From UBA6168 sp041741095 (lineage in GTDB: Bacteria; Bacteroidota; Bacteroidia; Chitinophagales; Saprospiraceae), in the NCBI GenBank assembly GCA_041741095.1, contig JBGSKQ010000099.1, positions 1-64,000 on the forward strand: a stretch of DNA of 64,000 nt, in the 5' to 3' direction. Of the stretch, positions 1 through 6,523 are shown in pieces; the stretch's first letter is position 1; every line of letters begins with the position of its first letter. The position numbers and the translations under genes were made by a program. The notes below the pieces were generated by a model that was not told where the DNA came from, did not search any database, and saw only the letters and a list, made by a program, of their open reading frames with translations.

Positions 1-64
1 GGATTGCTTCCAAGGCTACTTTTGCCTTGAATTTTGAATTGAAATTGCGCCGTTTGTTCGCCAT
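1..64 (-). CDS. IS3-family transposase OrfA, N-terminal fragment cut by the window edge
   Basis: Reading leftward from an ATG at 64-62 the first 21 residues are M-A-N-K-R-R-N-F-N-S-K-F-K-A-K-V-A-L-E-A-I. The pattern KRRxFxxxFKAKVALEAI is the classic start of the helix-turn-helix OrfA subunit of IS3-type transposases (seen in sequence; family assignment from known IS3/IS2/IS150 OrfA proteins). OrfA binds the IS ends, and with a frameshifted OrfAB product it catalyses transposition. The rest lies outside the window, so integrity cannot be judged. Confidence 0.8.
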   Translation of the reverse strand, partial: MANKRRNFNSKFKAKVALEAI

Positions 65-111
65 TTTTTTACAGGTTTAAATGTGAAAATAATTAAATTT
101 CCCATCTTAAA

Positions 112-300
112 CTACTGTCCAAAAATTGGGGACAACCGCACTATTCCAATAACACCCATATAGATTAAATCTCCCATCCCAAGCCCAAATCTGATTTTAC
201 CAGTCCAGTTACCAATAGCTATAAGAATATTTAGAATAAACCAAAGAATTAAAAAACTATGATAAATCGATTTGTTAATACTTGATAATAAAAATTCCAT
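112..300 (-). CDS. Small putative membrane protein, possibly truncated by the IS
   Basis: A 62-residue ORF starts at ATG 300 and contains two hydrophobic stretches (about residues 15-29 and 43-55), so it would be a two-span membrane peptide. I do not recognise a family. Its last seven residues (LSPIFGQ) and the stop codon fall inside the putative IS end at 116-134. The ORF may therefore be the 5' part of a longer gene cut by the insertion, or a chance ORF. AT content is higher than in the following gene. Confidence 0.35.
   Translation of the reverse strand: MEFLLSSINKSIYHSFLILWFILNILIAIGNWTGKIRFGLGMGDLIYMGVIGIVRLSPIFGQ
116..134. repeat. Putative terminal inverted repeat of the IS3-like element
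   Basis: The 19-base string TGTCCAAAAATTGGGGACA begins with TG and lies about 50 bp upstream of the OrfA start, the usual distance for an IS3-type end. It is itself nearly palindromic (TGTCC...GGACA). The other IS end is outside the window, so this is an inference. Confidence 0.4.
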
Positions 301-795
301 GTTCTAATTTTTGTGTAACAATTCAGGTTTTTGATGAATAGAATGTGATCCAATGGGGCCGGCTTGGGGAACTGTAACTGTCCTTGTCATTCCCGCTGGC
401 ACCTAACCTGTCTTTCCAATTGAAAAACAGTACTGCTCGTCACGTCACGATAACTATCGGTACTGCTCGTTGACGGGCATTGCAAATTTAGCCCATCCTC
501 CTTTGGCGCACGTGTTCCATCTGCATCGAATTTTCCTGGCACCAGCCATTGCAAAAATACCACAGTTCGAGCAAGACAGAGGCGTAACTGTTTGGGAAGG
601 TGGGGAAGACTTGCGCCAACGAGGGCAAGCAGCATTTTTACCCTAATTATTTCTTCGCCACCATTTGAAACAAAAATCAAATAACAACCGTACTGACAAA
701 TCATTACAAATACATTGTTGACCCAATACCAGCCGACATTGCTGTTTGTATCTGCCCATAGCGCAGTTTTTTTTAACATTTAAATCCTCCCAAAT
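301..795. other. Gap with no convincing gene
   Basis: Nothing here looks like a conserved gene. A 130-residue minus-strand frame (387-779) is Cys/Trp-rich with no recognisable domain and is judged spurious. The decamer TACTGCTCGT occurs twice around 430-470, flanking a short CGATAACTATCG palindrome. This looks like a degraded repeat. Confidence 0.5.
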
Positions 796-1917
796 ATGGC
801 TACTACCAAAAAATCGGCAACCTCCAAGGAAGCCGCCGCCGCCCCTGAAATGACAGGCGCAATTCCCACTGCCGAACGGGCTTTCCCCGGCAGCCAGCAA
901 GACCTTTACCTGTATGCTGCGCTGGGCTGGGAAAACTATAAAAAGCAGCAACCGCTGTTCGAAGAGAAAATCAGCCCTTATTTCACCGCCCAAGTGGCGG
1001 ACGAACAATTGGCCTTTATTGACTCCGTGAAGGCCAAGCCCGGCAATGTTACCCGCCGCAGCTATGCCGTGCAGGCCCGCATCAGCCTGGAAATGGCGAA
1101 CGATGCCGTCACCCGCCTGTTTTTGCGGGGAAAATGGCACATCGCCAGGGCTTGGGACAATGCTCAGACGTTGGAGAGCAAATTGCGGGAGGCGGGCAAC
1201 GAGAATCTGGAGGACGGCCTGCGCTACCATTGGGCCAGCACTTCTTCCCTGATTGATAGCTTTAAACTGTTTTTATCAAATAATGCTACCGACCTGTTGG
1301 CCAACAACAATATGCTGGCCTCCTTCCCTTCGGAATTTGCTACGGCAGCCAACGATTTTGAGGGTGCCTGGATGCTTTTTAAACAGAAAAGGGGCGATGC
1401 CAAAATCGGGACGGGCGACAAGTCCAGCGACAACGAGAAAATATATGCCGTACTGACCGATATGTGCAAGGCGGGACAACTGCTGTTCAAGAACGATGAG
1501 CTGCTGTTGAAGGCCTTCACCGTGAACGATCTGCTGCGCCAAGTCAGGGGCAACAAAGCTTCCGGCCTGCGGGGGGCGATTTTGGACAAAACCAATCAAC
1601 AGCCTCTTGCCAATGTGCGCATCAGCGCCCCATCCATGCCGGGATACAGTGTACTGACGGACGAAAAGGGCAAATTCGAATTCCTGATCCCTTCCGGGGA
1701 TTACGAGGTGGAAATCGCTGCCGAAGGCTATGTTTCCAAAACCACTATCCGCACGGTCAAGGTCGGCACACTCAGCAGGTTGAGCGCTACGTTGGCACCC
1801 GCCGTGGCTGCTACTGAAAAAGAAGCAACCCCCTACCCTATTGTTGCCCGCCTGCAAGAGGCAGTGGAGGCCCTGCAAGGGCAGGCAAAGGAAAATGGGG
1901 TGCTGGTGGAGGGATGA
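796..1917 (+). CDS. Unrecognised protein with C-terminal carboxypeptidase-regulatory-like domain
   Basis: A 373-residue protein beginning with an Ala/Lys/Thr-rich tail (residues 1-25) and no signal peptide. Residues about 30-255 look mostly helical and match no family I know. Residues about 258-335 form a carboxypeptidase-regulatory-like beta-sandwich: a GxRGxIxDxxxxxPLxxVxI start, then DEKGKFEFLIPSGDYEVEI. This domain is common in Bacteroidota proteins and is usually a protein-protein or surface module. Without a signal sequence the protein is probably cytoplasmic. The last codons (KENGVLVEG) are encoded by a 31-bp repeat shared with 12270-12298, so the natural C-terminus may have been altered. 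Confidence 0.75.
   Translation: MATTKKSATSKEAAAAPEMTGAIPTAERAFPGSQQDLYLYAALGWENYKKQQPLFEEKISPYFTAQVADEQLAFIDSVKAKPGNVTRRSYAVQARISLEMANDAVTRLFLRGKWHIARAWDNAQTLESKLREAGNENLEDGLRYHWASTSSLIDSFKLFLSNNATDLLANNNMLASFPSEFATAANDFEGAWMLFKQKRGDAKIGTGDKSSDNEKIYAVLTDMCKAGQLLFKNDELLLKAFTVNDLLRQVRGNKASGLRGAILDKTNQQPLANVRISAPSMPGYSVLTDEKGKFEFLIPSGDYEVEIAAEGYVSKTTIRTVKVGTLSRLSATLAPAVAATEKEATPYPIVARLQEAVEALQGQAKENGVLVEG
1887..1917 (+). repeat. 3'-end repeat, copy 1
   Basis: This stretch, which ends GGGGTGCTGGTGGAGGGATGA, matches 12270-12298 except for a two-base indel. Here it supplies the last residues and stop codon of the upstream gene. A third partial copy (TGCTGGTGGAGG) lies at 12081-12092. Confidence 0.6.
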
Positions 1918-2315
1918 AATGACAAAAGGGCCCGGCGGCGCTCGGTGTTGCTTGATTTGCCAAAACAAAAGGCTCATTGACCATTTTCGACGGCACGGGG
2001 CGGCAGGTTTTTTACCAAAAAATATAACTGGAAATCGGCGGGCAGGCACTCCTGGTGGATTTGTCCGCTCACCCGGCTGGCATCTAAACCGCCTATGCTT
2101 CCAACTTGGCGGTGAGCTGCGGACGGAGCGGCTCGTAGTGACAAGATGGGGCAGGCAAGCAAAATTTGCCCTTCTCCTCTGATGGAGGGGCGGGAGTGGT
2201 GGCGATAGATTTGACAAGTCTTGAAGATTTGTCAAATCTGTTGCAGGGGCCTCCGATTTCGTTTTTGCTGCAAGTCCTTCGCCTGTTGTATTTTTGAAGA
2301 AAAATACCGCCATCA
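1918..2315. other. Gap without a gene; contains degraded repeats
   Basis: No supported coding region. Near the 3' end is a C/G-rich patch (CCTCTGATGGAGGGGCGGG, about 2176-2194) resembling the elements inside the next gene, followed by the palindrome at 2207-2239. The hybrid kinase gene begins directly afterwards. Confidence 0.5.
2207..2239. repeat. Short palindromic element (AGATTTGACAA arms)
   Basis: Perfect 11-bp arms AGATTTGACAA (2207-2217) and TTGTCAAATCT (2229-2239) are separated by 11 bases. There is no T-tract and no convincing gene 3' end directly before it, so it is more likely a dispersed palindrome than a terminator. Confidence 0.6.
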
Positions 2316-5300
2316 TTGAAAGGACTGATAAATACGGACAATACTTCCCTTACATCCCTCCTGCTTGTACTGGCGGTTTTGCTTGTCCCCGTCTGCCTGC
2401 CTGGCCAATCTAACCCACGAGTCGAATCCCTGACCATCGCCGACGGCCTCTCGCAGGGCATGATTTACGACATCGAGCAGACGGACGACGGCTTCCTCTG
2501 GATTGCCACCAAAGACGGGCTGAACCGCTACGATGGCTACCGTTTCGAGGTTTTCACCAACGACCCCTTCAACCCCTTTTCCATTGCCGGCAACGACATC
2601 GAACTCCTATTCGAGGATGGCCGGGGCAACCTCTGGCTTGGCATCACCGGGATAGGTGTGGACGTGCTGGAAAAAACCTCGGGCAAATTCCTCCACCTGC
2701 CCTTTGCCCGCTTGGGCATGGAAGGAAAAAACTACTGGATTGACGAAACCCCGGACGGCGCCATTTCCCTCACAACGCCTGACAAATCCCTTAAATTTCG
2801 TTGGAAAGAACCCCTCGAACTGGCAGAAAACAACGCCGACCTACAAGCCTACACGGACAGCGAACCCGCTCCGGCGCTCCTTCAAAATCCCAACTCCGCC
2901 ACAGTTGTGAAGGATAGCAAAGGGCGCAGTTACCGAGTCGAGCAGGCCAACAGCAACTTCCGAATTATGGCCGATCCGCAAAACGGGGAGAACGGGAAAC
3001 CTACCCTCATTTATGACACCGATGGCCGTATTTCCTGCCTAAATATTGACCCGGCGGACAACCTTTGGGTCGGCACCTCCGGCTACGGCTTGCGAAAAAT
3101 TAAACTGCCCCGACAACCTTTCCACCATTTTCTGAAAGGTACTTCCGTCGGCAGGATTTGTGCCACGGACGGCGTTTACCTTTCCTTCCACGGCGACGCC
3201 CGTTTCAATGGCAAATTGGATGAAGCCGCCGACCGGCTCCTCCCGGTTTCCGACTTGCCACCCAATATTTCACAAATGTATCGGGCAAAAAATGGTGCAC
3301 TGTACGTCGTTGGCGATGATTTTTACCACAACTATTTGCTGGTTATCAAAAATGGCCTGGTCGAAAAAAGGCAAATTGACAGCTTGCTTTCCCATGCGTT
3401 TACCAGCATCGTGGAGGATTTGTCCGGCAATATTTTCGCAACGGGCGGCAGCGGCGGCTTGATGCGATACGAAGCAGCCACCGGGAACATCGGGTTCGCA
3501 GACCTTTCAAAGCCCTTCGGAAAAAACGTGTCCATATTTGCCCTTCAACTCGATGCCCGACAAAACCTGTGGCTCGGCACCTCCCACGGCTTGGGCCGGA
3601 TTCAACTGACCGATTTGAAATTCGGCGAAAACCCCATCGAAATCACCACCGACAAATTCCAAACCTACCGGAACGACCCGGCAAAACCCAGCAGCCTTCG
3701 CTACAATACGGTGACCAGTTTTTGCCCCGACCCACTCGAACCCGAACGCTGGCTCTGGGTGAGTACCAAAGGTGGCGGCTTGAATTTGTTCGACAAAAAC
3801 AGTGGCGAATTCCAACATTTTACCAGCCAAAACAGTGATTTGCCCAACGATGTCGTGTACGGAATCCTTCCCGACGACACCGGAAATATCTGGGGCAGCA
3901 CCAACCGGGGATTGTTTCGGTTGACGGTAGCCTCCCCCCTGCCCCCTCCGAAGGAGGGGGAGTTAGCCGCCTCCCCCTCCTTCGGAGGGGGCAGGGGGGA
4001 GGCACGCATTTACCGATTCCGAACTTTCAGGGCGTCCGATGGCTTGCAGGACGACGAATTCAACAGCGCTGCCTTTGCCCGCACCCCGGACGGGCGACTG
4101 TTTTTCGGCGGCGTGAACGGGCTGACGGCGTTCTACCCTTCGGAAATCGAAGACCGGCAAACGAATGCCCCGGTTCGGCTCACTGGCTTGAAAATCAATA
4201 ACACCGCCATACCCCCCCTTGAGGGGGGCAGGGGGGTGAACAGCCCACTCGACCGCCCTTTGCACCGCACCGAAAGCATCCGACTCGACCACGACCAGAA
4301 CCTCGTGACGCTCGAATTTGCCCTGCTTGATTTTCAAAACCCGAAGGAAAACCGTTTCCGCTACCGCCTCGAAGGCGTTGACCCGGACTGGGTGGAGGCG
4401 GGCACCAGCCATGCCGCCAATTATGCCCACCTGCGCCCCGGTCATTACCTGTTCGAGGTGCAGGGCAGTGTGAGCGGCGGCACCTGGAGCGACCCCGCCT
4501 CGCTGCGCATCACCGTGCTACCGCCCTGGTGGGCGACTTGGTGGGCGTATGGTATTTACCTATTGGCGCTAGCAGCGGCGGCATGGTGGCTGTTGCGTTT
4601 CCGGGCAAAGCGGCAGGCGTTGGAGCGGCAATTGGAACTGGAACACCTGGAGGCCACCCGCCTGAAGGAAATGGACGATTTCAAGGGCCGCTTTTTCACC
4701 AATATCACGCATGAATTCCGTACGCCGCTGACGGTGATTTTGGGAATGGCAAGCCTCCCCCAGGCCCCCTCCGAAGGAGGGGGTGATGTCACGCCTCCCC
4801 TCTCCTTTGGTGTGGGGTCGGGGGTGAGGCTAAACCTCATCCGCCGCAACGCCGAATCCCTGCTGCGCCTCATCAACCAAATCCTCGACCTCGCCAAATT
4901 GGAATCCAACACCCTGAAAATCAACTACGTGCAGGGCGATGTGCTGCCCTACCTGCGCTACGTGTGCGAGAGTTTGCAATCCTACGCCAACTCGAAAAAT
5001 GTAATGATCCGGGTGGAAAGCGACCCCGATAATTATCGGGGCAAAATCGTCATGGACTACGACCCGGAGCGGCTGCTGCAAATTGTGCATAACCTGCTGT
5101 CGAATGCCATCAAGTTTACGCCATCGGGCGGCAGGGTGACGCTACGGGCAGGTTTACTAAACCTCGAAGGTTTAGTAAACCTTGACCTCCAAGTCATTGA
5201 CACTGGCGCTGGCATCCCTGCGGAGGATTTGCCAAAAATCTTTGACCGATTTTATCAAGCTGAAAACCAAGAACCTATCCCCCTCTCAGGGGGCAGGGGG

Positions 5301-6353
5301 GTGGCGGGCGGCACGGGCATCGGCCTGAGTTTGACGCAGGAACTGGTGAAGGCAATGGGCGGGGAAATCAGCGTGGAAAGCGAGGTGGGCAAGGGGTCAA
5401 CGTTTACGGTGCGGCTGCCGATAACGCATGACGCTTTGCCCCAGACTCAGCCCCTGACCCCTAAAGGGGAACCATATCCAGTCAATTCTGCTAGCACCGT
5501 CAATGAAATTACCTTGGCACTTCCCGGGTTATCCCGATTGCTATCGGGACCCTTTAGGGGGTCAGGGGGTCTAAGTCACGAGGATAATCCTTCCATCCTT
5601 TTGATAGAAGACAACCCCGACGTGGTGGAATACCTCGCCGTCTGCCTGGGTGAAAATTACCAGCTTGACTTCGCCTACAACGGCAGGGCAGGTATCGAAA
5701 AAGCCTTGGAAAATATCCCCGACCTCATCATTTCCGACGTGATGATGCCGGAAAAGGACGGCTTCGAGGTTTGCGAAACGCTGAAAAACGACGAGCGCAC
5801 CAGCCACATCCCCATCATCCTGCTGACCGCCAGGGCGGACGCTGCTTCCCGTATTGCTGGCTTGCGCCGGGGGGCGGATGCTTACCTTTCCAAGCCCTTC
5901 CACCGGGAAGAACTGCTGGCACAGTTGCAGGTGTTGACGGAAAAGCAGCGGCGCATTGCCGTCTGGCTTTCCAGAAAGGAGCAGAATGAAAACCCGCAAC
6001 AACTGCCCGAAGCCATTGCCGAAGAAGACCTCCAGATAGAGGATGCTTTCATCCAAAAAGTGCGGAACATCGTGGCGGAAAACTACGCCGACGAGGGTTT
6101 CGGGTTGCCGCAGTTGTGCCAGAAGATAGGCATGAGCCGCTCGCAGTTGTTCCGAAAAATGACGGCGTTGATAGTTACCTCGCCCTCCGATTTCATCCGT
6201 TCGTACCGTTTGCAAGAAGCCAAAAAGTTGCTGGAAACAGGCGACCTGAATGTGTCGGAAGTGGCTTGGCAATGCGGCTTTGTGAACCTCGCCCATTTTT
6301 CGAAGGTGTATCAGGAGGAGTTTGGCATGGTGCCGAGCGCAACCAACAAGTAA
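2316..6353 (+). CDS. Hybrid two-component system protein (propeller sensor, kinase, receiver, AraC output)
   Basis: A 1345-residue SusR-type one-protein signalling system. A signal peptide (about 10-31) is followed by periplasmic two-component-propeller repeats (LWIATKDGLNRYDG, NLWLGT...) to about 590, a Y_Y_Y domain (about 660-735), one membrane span (about 737-758), HisKA with H-box histidine H799 (THEFRTPLT), HATPase (N-box HNLLSNAIKF, G-box GTGIGL), a receiver with phospho-acceptor D1141 (SDVMMPEKDG), and an AraC-type HTH at the C-terminus. Such proteins sense carbohydrate breakdown products and activate polysaccharide-utilisation genes. No SusCD operon adjoins it; the one in this window is about 29 kb away. 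The start is TTG at 2316: an in-frame stop lies at 2295-2297 and no ATG precedes the signal peptide. Several palindromic DNA elements are inserted in frame (listed separately), including inside HisKA and the ATP lid, so activity is uncertain. Confidence 0.93.
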   Translation: MKGLINTDNTSLTSLLLVLAVLLVPVCLPGQSNPRVESLTIADGLSQGMIYDIEQTDDGFLWIATKDGLNRYDGYRFEVFTNDPFNPFSIAGNDIELLFEDGRGNLWLGITGIGVDVLEKTSGKFLHLPFARLGMEGKNYWIDETPDGAISLTTPDKSLKFRWKEPLELAENNADLQAYTDSEPAPALLQNPNSATVVKDSKGRSYRVEQANSNFRIMADPQNGENGKPTLIYDTDGRISCLNIDPADNLWVGTSGYGLRKIKLPRQPFHHFLKGTSVGRICATDGVYLSFHGDARFNGKLDEAADRLLPVSDLPPNISQMYRAKNGALYVVGDDFYHNYLLVIKNGLVEKRQIDSLLSHAFTSIVEDLSGNIFATGGSGGLMRYEAATGNIGFADLSKPFGKNVSIFALQLDARQNLWLGTSHGLGRIQLTDLKFGENPIEITTDKFQTYRNDPAKPSSLRYNTVTSFCPDPLEPERWLWVSTKGGGLNLFDKNSGEFQHFTSQNSDLPNDVVYGILPDDTGNIWGSTNRGLFRLTVASPLPPPKEGELAASPSFGGGRGEARIYRFRTFRASDGLQDDEFNSAAFARTPDGRLFFGGVNGLTAFYPSEIEDRQTNAPVRLTGLKINNTAIPPLEGGRGVNSPLDRPLHRTESIRLDHDQNLVTLEFALLDFQNPKENRFRYRLEGVDPDWVEAGTSHAANYAHLRPGHYLFEVQGSVSGGTWSDPASLRITVLPPWWATWWAYGIYLLALAAAAWWLLRFRAKRQALERQLELEHLEATRLKEMDDFKGRFFTNITHEFRTPLTVILGMASLPQAPSEGGGDVTPPLSFGVGSGVRLNLIRRNAESLLRLINQILDLAKLESNTLKINYVQGDVLPYLRYVCESLQSYANSKNVMIRVESDPDNYRGKIVMDYDPERLLQIVHNLLSNAIKFTPSGGRVTLRAGLLNLEGLVNLDLQVIDTGAGIPAEDLPKIFDRFYQAENQEPIPLSGGRGVAGGTGIGLSLTQELVKAMGGEISVESEVGKGSTFTVRLPITHDALPQTQPLTPKGEPYPVNSASTVNEITLALPGLSRLLSGPFRGSGGLSHEDNPSILLIEDNPDVVEYLAVCLGENYQLDFAYNGRAGIEKALENIPDLIISDVMMPEKDGFEVCETLKNDERTSHIPIILLTARADAASRIAGLRRGADAYLSKPFHREELLAQLQVLTEKQRRIAVWLSRKEQNENPQQLPEAIAEEDLQIEDAFIQKVRNIVAENYADEGFGLPQLCQKIGMSRSQLFRKMTALIVTSPSDFIRSYRLQEAKKLLETGDLNVSEVAWQCGFVNLAHFSKVYQEEFGMVPSATNK
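3930..4003. repeat. In-frame palindromic element 1 in the hybrid kinase gene
   Basis: Perfect 33-bp inverted arms at 3930-3962 and 3971-4003 flank eight bases. The core is CCCCCTCCGAAGGAGGGGG. It encodes an odd Pro/Gly segment (SPLPPPKEGE...SFGGGRGE, about residues 539-563) between the end of the propeller (NRGLFRLTV) and RIYRFRTFRASDGL, where homologues have only a short linker. Confidence 0.85.
4210..4238. repeat. In-frame C/G-rich element 2 in the hybrid kinase gene
   Basis: ACCCCCCCTTGAGGGGGGC then AGGGGGG: a half-element of the same type as element 1. It encodes IPPLEGGRGV between two ordinary propeller/Y_Y_Y segments. Confidence 0.65.
4754..4831. repeat. In-frame palindromic element 3, inside the HisKA domain
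   Basis: Imperfect inverted repeat GCCTCCCCCAGGCCCCCT ... GGGGTCGGGGGTGAGGC around the same CCTCCGAAGGAGG core. It encodes about 25 residues (LPQAPSEGGGD...FGVGSGV) between HEFRTPLTVILGMA and LNLIRRNAESLLRLINQ, i.e. in the hairpin between the two dimerisation helices of HisKA. Confidence 0.75.
5024..5041. repeat. 18-bp palindrome inside the kinase coding sequence
   Basis: CCCCGATAATTATCGGGG is a perfect palindrome coding PDNYRG between VESD and KIVMDYDPERL, a stretch that is short in related kinases. A sister sequence TCCCGATTGCTATCGGGA occurs at 5532-5549. Confidence 0.55.
5150..5182. repeat. In-frame palindromic element 4 (AGGTTTACTAAACCT arms)
   Basis: Perfect 15-bp arms at 5150-5164 and 5168-5182, spacer CGA. 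It encodes LLNLEGLVNL inside a beta-hairpin of the HATPase domain (RAG...DLQVIDTGAGIP). The sequence family differs from the C/G-rich elements; architecture resembles the palindrome at 2207-2239. Confidence 0.7.
5277..5301. repeat. In-frame C/G-rich element 5 in the ATP lid
   Basis: ATCCCCCTCTCAGGGGGCAG then GGGGG, the half-element type seen at 4210-4238. It encodes IPLSGGRGV between the F-box (FDRFYQAENQ) and the G-box (GGTGIGLSL) of the kinase. Confidence 0.65.
5449..5570. repeat. In-frame composite element 6 between kinase and receiver domains
   Basis: Inverted arms CCCCTGACCCCTAAAGGG (5451-5468) and CCCTTTAGGGGGTCAGGGG (5550-5568; one-base indel) enclose about 80 bp. This includes the nested palindrome TCCCGATTGCTATCGGGA (5532-5549). 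It encodes a Pro/Ser/Leu-rich linker ahead of the receiver domain. Confidence 0.7.
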
Positions 6354-6523
6354 CAGATTTTCAAAGGTTTATCCTTCCATCCTTCCCACCTCATGCAACG
6401 AATAGCGTAAAGATTTTTGGCACCTGCAACGAGCAGCGTAAAGCTTGAAACCGATAGAGAAAGGCTTCCGGCGGCTTGCCCTGCATCTTGCGGCATTCAA
6501 TTACCACTCATAAATTCAATCCG

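Noticed and set aside
387..779. Minus-strand ORF of 130 residues
   Set aside because: Composition is unlike a conserved protein, there is no domain, and it crosses a degraded direct repeat.
643..1230. Minus-strand ORF opposite the start of the gene at 796
   Set aside because: Lies antisense to a gene with a recognisable C-terminal domain and has shadow-like composition.
4211..4240. Rho-independent terminator inside the kinase gene
   Set aside because: No T-run follows, the reading frame continues, and the same sequence type recurs several times in the gene.
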